From: a virus
IMG/VR virus record: IMGVR_UViG_3300027365_000460
Location: 1-37,983 of that record
Length of the DNA: 37,983 bases
Direction: 5' to 3' (one strand)
Position 1 is the stretch's first letter. Each line of letters starts with the position of its first letter. Positions 29,955-37,626 of this stretch are shown piece after piece. Below the pieces are notes generated by a model. That model did no database searches. It worked only from the letters and a program-made list of their open reading frames with translations, and was not told the origin of the DNA. Position numbers and translations under genes: made by a program.

Positions 29955-30515
29955 GGTTTTTACGCTGTTTCCGAACACCCAATCCCACACGCGCTTAATG
30001 AGTGGTTGGCGAGTGCGCTCGTGGAGCTTCCGCAAGCAGTCAATGGCAATATTCATATCCCGGGCGCACTCCCAAAGGGTGTTTATTTTTTCTTTGTTTT
30101 CGATGACCTGGGCTTCCAGCAGGTTGGCTTCGGACGGCTTGCTTTCCTGATTATCTTCCGGCTGTCCTGATAACGTGCCGTACAGCTCGATTCTCAGGCT
30201 ATCCTTAACGTCTAGCGCGATACCTTTGGTGCGGGCATCGATGTACTTCAGCGCTTCTTCTGCCGCTTTCCGTAGCGCCTGGTATTTTTCAGTCGGCGTA
30301 TCCTCTAGCAACATTTCGCCTTTACCTGTAATCAACCAGTTGGCGTTAATTCCTAGTTCGATATATTTCCCCAAAACCCTGAACGAAGGCTCCGTTAAGC
30401 CGCGTTCATTTGACTGGTACCCACGCATTGTCATGCCAACGAGCCGAGCGAAATCAGTTTGGTTTAAAGCGGTCCAGGTCCTGACTTTTTTTATGCGATC
30501 GGTTAACTCAGACAT
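29952..30515 (-). CDS. XRE-family regulator related to the phage repressor
   Basis: A 187-residue protein. Residues 1-70 are an XRE helix-turn-helix domain closely like that of the plus-strand repressor: NQTDFARLVGMTMRGYQSNERG against NQTDFAEMVDMSMRGYQANERG (repressor 23-44), and NWLITGKGEMLLED against LWLLTGNGNMMLDK. The rest has no peptidase domain but a coiled coil (about 75-170). It may bind the same operators and antagonise or tune the repressor. ATG 30515 has AGGAGAG upstream. The stop is the first codon of HHR2. Confidence 0.85.
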   Translation of the reverse strand: MSELTDRIKKVRTWTALNQTDFARLVGMTMRGYQSNERGLTEPSFRVLGKYIELGINANWLITGKGEMLLEDTPTEKYQALRKAAEEALKYIDARTKGIALDVKDSLRIELYGTLSGQPEDNQESKPSEANLLEAQVIENKEKINTLWECARDMNIAIDCLRKLHERTRQPLIKRVWDWVFGNSVKT

Positions 30516-31110
30516 GACTACTCTCCTGCTTTATCGGACCATAAAACGAGGTAGTCACACGGCGGTTAACCACTTCCTTGATTTCGTTCAGGTGCTCTTT
30601 AAGCACTTGATGACGACTTAACAGCTCGTCGGTGCCAACCTTTTCCAAGTCGGCTTTGGTCGTCCAGGCGTAAAACTTCATGCTGGAATCGTTGGCCGAC
30701 TCAGCCTGCTTTTGCTCTCGCTCTTTACGCTGAACTTCCTCTGTGATGGGGTTGCTGGCCAATAATGGCTTACGCCACGGGTGCTCCGGTGCAGGTTTGG
30801 ATGATGTTGGCTCCGCTTGCACGGTTTCCGCCTGGATGTCATTGGACTCTGGCTCTTCGGACTCTTGCTGGTTTCCTAACGCCTGCTCTAAGAACTCCTC
30901 ACCATGGGCAATAGCTTCTTTGCCTGCTGGAGTAACCGTGTACTGGCCGTTGCCCAGGCGCTTAACAAAGCAAGCATCCATCAGTTGCACGGCCAGCTCT
31001 TTCCAGTCCGAATACGCCATTACCGGATAGCTTTCACCCCGTGGCTCGATGACTGCCCGTAGGCCGCAGGGTTGCACCTCCTGCAAGGTCTTTAAAAAAT
31101 CGAGTTTCAT
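30508..31110 (-). CDS. Early-region protein of unknown function with winged-helix-like start
   Basis: A 200-residue protein. The N-terminal 70 residues look like a small winged-helix domain (WKELAVQLMDACFVKRLGNG, YTVTPAGKEAIAHG). A Glu/Pro/Ser-rich, probably disordered linker follows (about 80-135), then a helical C-terminus (KADLEKVGTDELLSRHQVLKEHL). It starts after HHR3 with GAGG upstream of ATG 31110 and overlaps the XRE gene by eight bases. No family is recognised. Confidence 0.75.
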   Translation of the reverse strand: MKLDFLKTLQEVQPCGLRAVIEPRGESYPVMAYSDWKELAVQLMDACFVKRLGNGQYTVTPAGKEAIAHGEEFLEQALGNQQESEEPESNDIQAETVQAEPTSSKPAPEHPWRKPLLASNPITEEVQRKEREQKQAESANDSSMKFYAWTTKADLEKVGTDELLSRHQVLKEHLNEIKEVVNRRVTTSFYGPIKQESSHV

Positions 31111-31141
31111 TGTTCTGCCTCGTTGTTTTGGTTCAATGTTT

Positions 31142-31200
31142 GGCTGCTCATCAGTGCCTGGCCGCCACGCCTGACAGACGCCCGCGAACGGGCGTTTCGC
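31142..31200 (-). ncRNA. Hammerhead ribozyme HHR3 (type II), after the DUF3164 gene
   Basis: The most diverged copy keeps every core base. Minus strand: GC, GAA (31198-31196), stem III of seven pairs after the conserved A (A31195-U partner, ACGCCCG-UUCG-CGGGCGU), C17 at 31177, stem I (31176-31169 with 31162-31155, one mismatch and one G-U) and CUGAUGA (31154-31148). The stem III extension by a C-G/G-C pair and changed stem I bases show the structure, not only sequence, is kept. Cleavage is predicted between 31177 and 31176. The TAG of the DUF3164 gene (31202-31200) runs into the element. Confidence 0.85.
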
Positions 31201-31802
31201 TATACCTTGGTAAAATCGACGGAAATAGGCTTGTAATCACCCGCGCTGTCACGCTCGTAAAAGCGCATGTACTCTTTGCTGCCGACCACATTGATGGCAT
31301 CAGAAATGGCGTCCATGGCTTTTTGCCAGCGCTCGTCCTCAATCTCGTAGCGACGCAGTGCCAGCACTTCGCGGGTGTTGATGTTGCCCTCTTTGTCGGT
31401 CTCGAAAACGCGCTCGACCAAGGTTTTAAGCTCGGAGCGGGCATCCTGCGACCAGTCGCGGACACACTCTTTAATGAGTTTTTCCGCCACCTGCAATTCA
31501 GGCCCCAGGGTGATACGGTCCTGAACGGCGACCGATAGCTTGTAACGGCCATCAAATGAATAGATGGTCACGTTGCCTTTTTTGCCGCCAACAGAGGTCT
31601 GGTAGCGCTCGGCTATCATTTCCATGAAGGTGCCAAAGTCGTCGAATAACGCCTTTTTAAAGGCTTTTAAATCGCCGTTTTTCTCTTTGGCTTTGGTGAC
31701 CATTTCGTTCACAAAGTCGTCTTTTAAAATGTCCAACTCGTGGATCTGGTCAATCGGAATCAGACGGCCTTTGGCGTCTTTTTTATACTGCTCTTGTTGC
31801 AT
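31200..31802 (-). CDS. DUF3164 protein
   Basis: A 200-residue protein of the DUF3164 family, common in the early region of Mu-like phages. Signs: DAKGRLIPIDQIHELD near 9-24, AFKKALFDDFGTFMEMIAERYQ near 45-68, then VTIYSFDGRYKLSVAVQDR and a C-terminal MRFYERDSAGDYKPISVDF. Its biochemical role is not established; early expression suggests help to transposition or host takeover. ATG 31802 follows GGGGAAG. Confidence 0.85.
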   Translation of the reverse strand: MQQEQYKKDAKGRLIPIDQIHELDILKDDFVNEMVTKAKEKNGDLKAFKKALFDDFGTFMEMIAERYQTSVGGKKGNVTIYSFDGRYKLSVAVQDRITLGPELQVAEKLIKECVRDWSQDARSELKTLVERVFETDKEGNINTREVLALRRYEIEDERWQKAMDAISDAINVVGSKEYMRFYERDSAGDYKPISVDFTKV

Positions 31803-31812
31803 TGGTCTTCCC

Positions 31813-32079
31813 CTAGTGCACTTGGTCAATGATGCGTTCGTTCAGCCAGCGCACAGCGCAGCCTTCGAACATTCCGGTACGGATTCTGACGAGCTCACCG
31901 CCGCCCCGGCGAATTGATACTTCGGCAGGGCGCTGCGCAAAGCGCACACCCTTGGGTGGTTCAATGGTGATCACCGGCTTGCTGGCCGAGATACACACAT
32001 TGCACACGGTGATATTGAGCGCCTGAAGCTTTTCCACTGCCTGAATTGCAACGGCCCAGTTTTGTTGTTGTTTGGTCAT
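31813..32079 (-). CDS. Small early protein, unknown
   Basis: An 88-residue protein (TKQQQNWAVAIQAVEKLQAL at the start, then a beta-looking VCNVCISASKPVITIEPPKGV and basic SIRRGGGELVRIRTG). It contains two Cys in VCNVC. ATG 32079 follows AAAGGTG and overlaps the upstream stop region. No family is recognised; context is the conserved block of small early genes of Mu-like phages. Confidence 0.72.
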   Translation of the reverse strand: MTKQQQNWAVAIQAVEKLQALNITVCNVCISASKPVITIEPPKGVRFAQRPAEVSIRRGGGELVRIRTGMFEGCAVRWLNERIIDQVH

Positions 32080-32080
32080 G

Positions 32081-32599
32081 TCACTCACCTTTATTTGCTG
32101 TTTTTAGGCGTGCTGCGAGGTTGTGTACTTCGCTCTCCAGCAGCTGAATGTAAGTCAATTGCGCGTCTTTGCTGCTGTCTTCCTGGCTGGTTGCCTGGGT
32201 CTTTAGCAGGTGTAGCGTGCGGTGCGGGTTGTATTCCTGTGGCTCGTCGGTGCTGACGTAAAGCGTGGGAATAACCTCACCGCCGAACTGTTGCTTCTGC
32301 TGACTATGCGGACAGCCACTGCGACAGGCTTTGAAAAAACGCAGGTTCATCGGGTTACTGCCCGGCTTTTTGCGCTGATTGCTAAAGCATTGCTGCGCCG
32401 GTATTTCACCGGCGACCGGGCATTCCACGGTACGGTTAAAGAACACGCCTTCAACGCGCGCTTTCATCCGATCAAGGTTGCCGGGGTATTTGCCGTTCAC
32501 CAGCTGGGAGACTGCCGCACGGCTGGTCTCCATCATTTCAGCCACAGCGCCCAGGCCTTGTTTGCTAACTTCGCGCTTTAATACGTCTATCCATTGCAT
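32081..32599 (-). CDS. Cro-like helix-turn-helix protein with a four-Cys motif
   Basis: A 172-residue protein. Residues 14-45 (GLGAVAEMMETSRAAVSQLVNG) read as a Cro/XRE helix-turn-helix. The middle has four Cys in the order C60, C71, C92, C96 (ECPVAGEIPAQQC and ACRSGC), a possible zinc or Fe-S site. A helical C-terminus follows (about 150-170). It could be a redox- or metal-responsive regulator or a structural zinc protein. ATG 32599 lies 13 bases inside the upstream gene. Confidence 0.78.
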   Translation of the reverse strand: MQWIDVLKREVSKQGLGAVAEMMETSRAAVSQLVNGKYPGNLDRMKARVEGVFFNRTVECPVAGEIPAQQCFSNQRKKPGSNPMNLRFFKACRSGCPHSQQKQQFGGEVIPTLYVSTDEPQEYNPHRTLHLLKTQATSQEDSSKDAQLTYIQLLESEVHNLAARLKTANKGE

Positions 32600-33123
32600 G
32601 ATTCAGCCTCCACTTTGCGTACTTCACCGGTGTTGGGGTCAGAGCAGGTTTGCGGTGCAACGCGAGGGTAGTCAGGGCCCGTATTGCGCAGCAGGCGATA
32701 GCGGGCATAGCCGGCCACTTCGCCCGGACGACCATTGTTGACTTTGCGCACGTAACCCCAGCGAATAAGCTCGTTCACGTAGCGTGACACCAGCGCCATG
32801 CTGACATCAGCCGCGGCGCACACTTCGGGCTTGGTGAAGGCCCGGCAAATGCGCAGTGTATTCCAGATTTTCTGACGTGCCGGTAAGGCAAGGTCGATGG
32901 GCTTGCTGGTCACTTGAAAGACCTTTAAACGCTTTTTTAAACGGCCTTCAGTAAAGCCAATCTCTTCGACATAGCCCTTACGGCGAAGGCGGTTAACCAT
33001 GGTTTGCGCATGAGTGCGGGACACATCCAGCTTGCGCATGACATCGTAGCGAGTGAACTGGCCGAGCTCGCGCATAACGGCTAACTGACACTCGGCGGTT
33101 ACTGACAACTTTTTATGATCCAT
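32587..33123 (-). CDS. Tandem winged-helix DNA-binding protein
   Basis: A 178-residue basic protein with two apparent winged-helix units: MRELGQFTRYDVMRKLDVSR with HAQTMVNRLRRKGYVEE (about 17-55), and RICRAFTKPEVCAAADVS with MALVSRYVNELIRWGYVRK (about 91-127). AAGGAT precedes ATG 33123. It follows MuB. An early regulator or transposition accessory role is inferred; no named family is recognised. Confidence 0.78.
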   Translation of the reverse strand: MDHKKLSVTAECQLAVMRELGQFTRYDVMRKLDVSRTHAQTMVNRLRRKGYVEEIGFTEGRLKKRLKVFQVTSKPIDLALPARQKIWNTLRICRAFTKPEVCAAADVSMALVSRYVNELIRWGYVRKVNNGRPGEVAGYARYRLLRNTGPDYPRVAPQTCSDPNTGEVRKVEAESCNG

Positions 33124-33159
33124 TGGATTATCCTTATTATCTTTAGCGCACCGTTGCTG

Positions 33160-33870
33160 TTAACGGCGTTGCAACAGGAACAACGGCTCTTTGCCCCAGC
33201 TGCGGCGGTCTACTGCGTCGAGCTTGTTTGCCATGGCAAAACGCTCAATCTTTTCCAGGGCAACGAGTATTTGCCGCATTTCGCCACCGCTCTCGTTGCA
33301 GATGTAGCTGAGCATGTCCTCTTTGATGTCCAGCTCAATTTCGAACAACTCTTTAACCAGCATTTCCATGTCGTCCAGGTCAGCCGGTTGAAACTCGACC
33401 CACTCAGAGATGCGGTTAAACATTTGCTTGCGATGGCTGATGCGACGGGCAATTTGCTCCATGCCAATCAGTACAATTGGCTCTTCGGCGCTATCGTAAA
33501 TGTCGCGAATGGTTTCCATGATGCGGGTGTTATTGACGATATGGTCTGCCTCATCAATAAACAGCGAGCAGTGGTCCATGACCATGCGCTCAATCACCTG
33601 GCCAACCATGTTGGATAGTGGTGGACGTGGTACCTCACCCATCTCCTGCAACACGCGACCCAAGAACGAGCTGGGGGTGTCGGTGGCATAGCAGCGCACA
33701 TAAACGCTGCGGGTTTGGTTGAACATCCAGACAACGGTAGTGGTTTTACCGAAGCCAGAGGGGCCGTGAATCAATCCCAAGCCTGGAATAATTGATGACC
33801 GACTCTGTAAGTTACGTAACAGATTCATTGATTTGTTAACGTTTTTGACTGTAACCACTTTATGTTTCAT
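33160..33870 (-). CDS. B: MuB-like transposition ATPase
   Basis: A 236-residue AAA+ ATPase that binds DNA, selects target sites and stimulates MuA. Walker A GPSGFGKT is at 36-43 and Walker B LFIDEAD at 103-109; sensor-like VLIGMEQI follows near 133 and ISHRKQMFNRISEW near 145. It is shorter than Mu B (312 residues) because it lacks the N-terminal helix-turn-helix, as in D3112-like phages. It lies 39 bases after the transposase gene. Confidence 0.94.
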   Translation of the reverse strand: MKHKVVTVKNVNKSMNLLRNLQSRSSIIPGLGLIHGPSGFGKTTTVVWMFNQTRSVYVRCYATDTPSSFLGRVLQEMGEVPRPPLSNMVGQVIERMVMDHCSLFIDEADHIVNNTRIMETIRDIYDSAEEPIVLIGMEQIARRISHRKQMFNRISEWVEFQPADLDDMEMLVKELFEIELDIKEDMLSYICNESGGEMRQILVALEKIERFAMANKLDAVDRRSWGKEPLFLLQRR

Positions 33871-33909
33871 AATTTAAGTCCTCTTTTGGGGTGGTAATTT
33901 ACGGGCACG

Positions 33910-36090
33910 CTAGCCGTTTTTCGCTCGTTTAGCGTGCTCGTAGGTTGCGACTTGACGCCATGCTTTAACCTGCATTTCGCCAACGTCACTCATCATGTAA
34001 TCCTCAACTTTCATTTGTTCTTCTTCGGTTAAACCTTCCTCCAGCTCTTTGTAAATGAGCATTTGAATCAGGTCCGCCTCGGTACGGATGACTTTCTGGC
34101 GACGCTCGCGGATAGGTGCTTCCTGAGTCCTCAATTCCTCTTTCTCGCGCTGCTGCTCGGCGAGCATCTCGCTGATGCTTTTAGCCTCGACGGTGTCTTT
34201 AAATTCAGAGGTTTGCGCTGAGCGTTTAATAGCCGCTTCAATATCGCCAAATGGGTTGGTAGCCTGAACGGGCGCTCTTTCAAAGCCAGTAACGTTTTGC
34301 TTGGCTTGTTTAGCAGCCTCAAGAGGGGCTTTATGCAGGTTTTTAATATCAAACGACTTAGCCTTGGAGTTATGCTCCCTGAGCAGTCCGCGTAGCTTGC
34401 GCTGTCCCTCGGCTCGTGCTTTTTGGAATGGCGCGCGGTCAATTTCATTGCCGACCAACTCTTTGTCGTATGCAACGATGACCTGGCCGGTACCATCCGT
34501 TCCTTTAGGTGTACAAAAAACGCGACCTAAGTTCTCAGGGTCGTAATGAACATCCACTTCGAGGTAAGCAGTGGTCGGATCTTGGAATTCTTCCGCGGCA
34601 TATTCACGGTTGTTCAGCTTAATAGCGCCGCGAGTGACTGACCGCGATCCGGCGTAATTCATACAAACCACAAGCTGACGCTCGTCTACAACACGCTTCT
34701 GATAGCGAGACTCACGGTAAACCTGGTTAGGCGTTTTTTTATTCAGGCCGGAATGAGGCTTGTCGTGGTACATATCGACCCACTGATTGATGATCTCCTG
34801 AAGCTCATAAGACGTCAGGCTGCTTTCAATAATCTCTCCGCCGTTGCGTTTCTTGGCTGCCAGGCGCTGCGCAAAACTCTTAACCGCCTCAATGCGTTTT
34901 CGCTCCGCAACGTTGTGGCCACAAAATTCAGCCATCCATTCCAGGATGGAATGGTTTAACGTTCTGAAAGCCCTCTCGATGAACGATTTTTCCCAACCGG
35001 AGTAGGCATTACTGATGGTTTGCTCGACCTGGAGTCGCTTTAACGCCATTTTTACTGCGTTACTTTTGTAATCAGCACCTTGGTCTGTTTTTACGCAGCC
35101 GCCATCATTTGGCAATCCCCAGTCCATAATCATGTGTTTAAGCAGTGTTAAAATGCTTTCAGAGTTGCTCTGAGGCGCAACAATGACTTTTAATCGGCGC
35201 GTATAAACATCAATCCCCGCAACCAGGTGGAAGCGACCATCCTGCAAAATAACGTCAGCCGGGGTGCTATCTAATTGCCACAAATCGTTAGGGTAGCGAC
35301 CGGTATCATCGCGACTGAATAAGGGGCGGATATAATTGTTGTACCCATCAGGGTCTGTGCTCAGTGCAATTAAAGCGCGGTTATTCTCTACCCAGGGTTT
35401 AATATAACGGCGAATAGATGATGGGCTGGGTACATGCCAATCACGCCCTTCGGTCACCTTTTTGGACGCGATAAGCTGGCGTATTTGTATAGCCTTCGTT
35501 GTCAGGCTCGGACGCTTTAATATCAGGCCTTGAATAAACTCAGCCAGCTCTGGCTGATTGGCGATTTTGTTCTGTTTCCGCTTACGATACTGACCGGTAA
35601 GACCGACAAAACCTTTTTCCTTATAGTCCTTCTCCCAGCGATAAAGCGTGGTATAGCTTATACGGGGCTTAGTTTTTAGCGTATCGGCATTTACTTCGAC
35701 TTCACCACGATTGTATGCCTTGGCAAAGTTTTCGTGAGCCAGCCGGCCTGAGCCGTGCTCTTGCGAATACAGTGACCAGTGGAACAGAATGTCACTAGCT
35801 GCTTTACCACGTGCGATAGCAGCGTCGCTCAAGCCTTCGAAGATCGTTCGGTACTCTTCCGAACTCTTGGTTTGAAGATAATGCGCTTTTACCGTCTCAA
35901 GCGTTTCAACATCGAGAGAGTGCACTAAAATGAACCGTTTTGGTTTTCCGCTACCAACCTTTTTAGGCTCTGTTTCAGCCCAGCCTAGACGCTCTTTTAA
36001 ACGGTAAACCGTTCGCTCTTGCTTGCCGATAATATCGGCCAGTTCAGCTGCGGATATTTCATCAGGGATTAAAGATTGCTCAAGCGTCAT
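33910..36090 (-). CDS. A: MuA-like DDE transposase
   Basis: A 726-residue transposase that pairs and joins the phage ends for integration and replication. An N-terminal DNA-binding part (helix-turn-helix 13-35, further helical DNA-binding segments to about 235) precedes the DDE core: Asp274 in LWQLDSTPAD, Asp336 in CVKTDQGAD and Glu372 in SFIERAFRTLN. A beta-barrel segment (about 470-540) and a basic C-terminal region (about 545-726), which in Mu contacts MuB and ClpX, follow. GGGAGG precedes ATG 36090. All three catalytic residues are intact. Confidence 0.96.
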   Translation of the reverse strand: MTLEQSLIPDEISAAELADIIGKQERTVYRLKERLGWAETEPKKVGSGKPKRFILVHSLDVETLETVKAHYLQTKSSEEYRTIFEGLSDAAIARGKAASDILFHWSLYSQEHGSGRLAHENFAKAYNRGEVEVNADTLKTKPRISYTTLYRWEKDYKEKGFVGLTGQYRKRKQNKIANQPELAEFIQGLILKRPSLTTKAIQIRQLIASKKVTEGRDWHVPSPSSIRRYIKPWVENNRALIALSTDPDGYNNYIRPLFSRDDTGRYPNDLWQLDSTPADVILQDGRFHLVAGIDVYTRRLKVIVAPQSNSESILTLLKHMIMDWGLPNDGGCVKTDQGADYKSNAVKMALKRLQVEQTISNAYSGWEKSFIERAFRTLNHSILEWMAEFCGHNVAERKRIEAVKSFAQRLAAKKRNGGEIIESSLTSYELQEIINQWVDMYHDKPHSGLNKKTPNQVYRESRYQKRVVDERQLVVCMNYAGSRSVTRGAIKLNNREYAAEEFQDPTTAYLEVDVHYDPENLGRVFCTPKGTDGTGQVIVAYDKELVGNEIDRAPFQKARAEGQRKLRGLLREHNSKAKSFDIKNLHKAPLEAAKQAKQNVTGFERAPVQATNPFGDIEAAIKRSAQTSEFKDTVEAKSISEMLAEQQREKEELRTQEAPIRERRQKVIRTEADLIQMLIYKELEEGLTEEEQMKVEDYMMSDVGEMQVKAWRQVATYEHAKRAKNG

Positions 36091-36280
36091 ATCGACCTCC
36101 CTGAACCCATGGCTCCTGATTATTTAGCACTTTCGTTATCCAAGAAGATTCAATAGCCTGAGTTTTGGTGTTGATCAGAGTGACCACTGCGCAGCGTCCG
36201 CCATTTAACAAAACGTCCACTGGAGAGGAATCGACTGCTAACTTCTCAGCACCTTGTGCGTTAACGAATAAAAAGTTCAT
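36080..36280 (-). CDS. Small early protein between Ner and transposase
   Basis: A 66-residue protein (NFLFVNAQGAEKLAVDSSP, VDVLLNGGRCAVVTLINTK) with beta character. AAGGAGAG precedes ATG 36280; it overlaps Ner by four bases and the transposase by 11 bases, so it is a coupled gene. No family is recognised. Confidence 0.72.
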   Translation of the reverse strand: MNFLFVNAQGAEKLAVDSSPVDVLLNGGRCAVVTLINTKTQAIESSWITKVLNNQEPWVQGGRYDA

Positions 36281-36630
36281 GACGGCTCTCCTTGTCGCTT
36301 ATCAGAAGCTTTTGTACTATGCTCTGCACGATAGGTTTTGTGACTTCTTCGGCCCATTGGTAAACGAATAGGCTTGTTGTTGCTGTCATAACGACTTGGC
36401 CATATATCCCAAGGGTTCAAAGATAAGGCCTCAGCTATTGCTTTTTCAGCTTTAGGCCAACGTTGACGCAATGCCTTTGTGCAAAACGTAGCGTCCATAT
36501 TGTTGTGAATAGATAACTGGCGAAGAGTCCAGCCCGCTTTTTCCAATGCACACTTGATGTCAGCAGGGTGCATATCTTGAGCGGGACCAGCTGCCACGCT
36601 GGCTTTTTTTCGGCTTTTTTTGTTCCTCAT
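36277..36630 (-). CDS. ner: Ner-like DNA-binding regulator
   Basis: A 117-residue protein with a Ner/Nlp-type helix-turn-helix: PADIKCALEKAGWTLRQLS, then NNMDATFCTKALRQRWPKAEKAIAEAL and NPWDIWPSRYD. Mu Ner lies first in the early operon and lowers both repressor and early transcription. The start is uncertain: ATG 36630 has no clear ribosome site, and Met at 36573 (near PADIKC) would give the usual Ner length of about 75-100. The N-terminal extension is basic (RNKKSRKKAS). Confidence 0.85.
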   Translation of the reverse strand: MRNKKSRKKASVAAGPAQDMHPADIKCALEKAGWTLRQLSIHNNMDATFCTKALRQRWPKAEKAIAEALSLNPWDIWPSRYDSNNKPIRLPMGRRSHKTYRAEHSTKASDKRQGEPS

Positions 36631-36639
36631 GCAGAGCAA

Positions 36640-36729
36640 CTATGAACAAAAAAGGTTTACGTTGCAATAATATCGGTGTAAATAAATTGTTCTTAGTGCG
36701 TAAGCACCTGAAAAATAAGAGATTAAAAA
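36640..36729. promoter_or_regulatory. Divergent early/repressor control region
   Basis: 90 bases between ner (minus) and the repressor (plus). On the plus strand TTTACG (36656-36661) and TAAATA (36679-36684) are 17 apart, a fair sigma70 promoter for the repressor. On the minus strand TTTACA (36682-36677) and TAAACC (36660-36655) occupy the same bases, so opposing promoters overlap. Inverted repeats GAACAA/TTGTTC (36644, 36687) and GTGC-GTAA-GCAC (36696-36707) are candidate operators. Confidence 0.5.
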
Positions 36730-37587
36730 ATGGCGAGACAAGTAGATGATGCGGTTGGAGTGCGGTTGAAAAAGGCTCGGACGCTACTTGGGTACAACCA
36801 AACCGATTTCGCGGAAATGGTAGATATGTCGATGCGAGGCTACCAGGCAAACGAGAGGGGCATAAGCAACCCATCTTCAGTTGTGTTGAAAAAATTTGCC
36901 GACCTGGGTGTTAGTCCGCTTTGGCTGCTGACCGGTAACGGAAATATGATGCTGGATAAAACTTCAAAGCAAATTTATGAGGATGCAGATAATTCAGCGA
37001 CAGAAACGAAAGCAATAGTAGACGCTTTAAATTTAATATTTGATAACCTCATGGAGACTACTCCGCCAGAAACAAAGATTAATAATACTCATGAGATATA
37101 TGACGAAATTGGAATTAAAAACCACGTCGCATTTCATAAATTAATTAATGAGCTCAGCGAGCCATTTAAATCGTTTTATTTATTGCCGGTTATTAACCCG
37201 AAGAACGAGTCAGCCTTCCACGATTTCGGATCAGATTTAGACCTTTATAATTTTCACCCCGTACGCCGCAGCTGGGTGGCAGATAAAAAACTCGACCCCA
37301 AACACTTAAAAGCGGCTTTCCCTACCGATGAAGCAATGGCACCGACAATTGCCCAGGGAGAGATCGCAATCATTGATGACCGAGCCTCGTTATCCAGCAG
37401 CGGCATTTATGTGGTTAGCGTCCAGGGGAAGGTATTCATGCGAAGAGTGGAGCATAAAATCAACGGCCTTCATTTAATGACCGATAACGAGCATTACTCT
37501 AACGAACAACTGAACCAGGAAGACAGTAAAAAAGTTGAGGTGATTGGGAAAGTGGTTCGAATCGATAAGCACTTAGATAGATTTTAA
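36730..37587 (+). CDS. c: Phage repressor: XRE helix-turn-helix plus catalytically dead S24 (LexA-like) domain
   Basis: A 285-residue repressor, the only gene read on the plus strand. Residues 7-75 are the XRE DNA-binding domain (LGYNQTDFAEMVDMSMRGYQ and LWLLTGNGNMM). A linker (76-175) leads to a peptidase-S24-like domain (about 185-285). Where LexA has the Ser of GDSM.PT, this protein has TDEAMAPTI, Ala202 in place of Ser; where LexA has the Lys of VKRL it has MRRV, Arg238. Self-cleavage is therefore not expected, and SOS induction by RecA is unlikely. Induction probably goes through Ner, the XRE paralogue, or loss by dilution. The first base triplet is ATG with a weak AAGAGA ribosome site. 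Confidence 0.92.
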   Translation: MARQVDDAVGVRLKKARTLLGYNQTDFAEMVDMSMRGYQANERGISNPSSVVLKKFADLGVSPLWLLTGNGNMMLDKTSKQIYEDADNSATETKAIVDALNLIFDNLMETTPPETKINNTHEIYDEIGIKNHVAFHKLINELSEPFKSFYLLPVINPKNESAFHDFGSDLDLYNFHPVRRSWVADKKLDPKHLKAAFPTDEAMAPTIAQGEIAIIDDRASLSSSGIYVVSVQGKVFMRRVEHKINGLHLMTDNEHYSNEQLNQEDSKKVEVIGKVVRIDKHLDRF

Positions 37588-37603
37588 TGATGTCAAAAAG
37601 TCC

Positions 37604-37626
37604 CATTATAAATGTTATTTATAATG
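37604..37626. repeat. AT-rich perfect palindrome after the repressor gene
   Basis: CATTATAAAT (37604-37613) pairs with ATTTATAATG (37617-37626) around GTT. It lies 17 bases past the repressor stop. It has no GC core or strong T-run for a classical terminator; it could slow transcription toward the phage end or bind a protein. Confidence 0.6.

Noticed and set aside
29275-31200. The three repeats as integron attC sites, a CRISPR array or REP elements
   Set aside because: They follow genes and have paired stems, but the invariant bases are exactly the hammerhead core (CUGAUGA, GAA, GUC) and no attC core sites, regular spacers or integrase are present.
36067-36080. A third copy of the late promoter element near the transposase start
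   Set aside because: Only GGGATTAAAG matches; the rest differs and it lies inside the transposase coding region.
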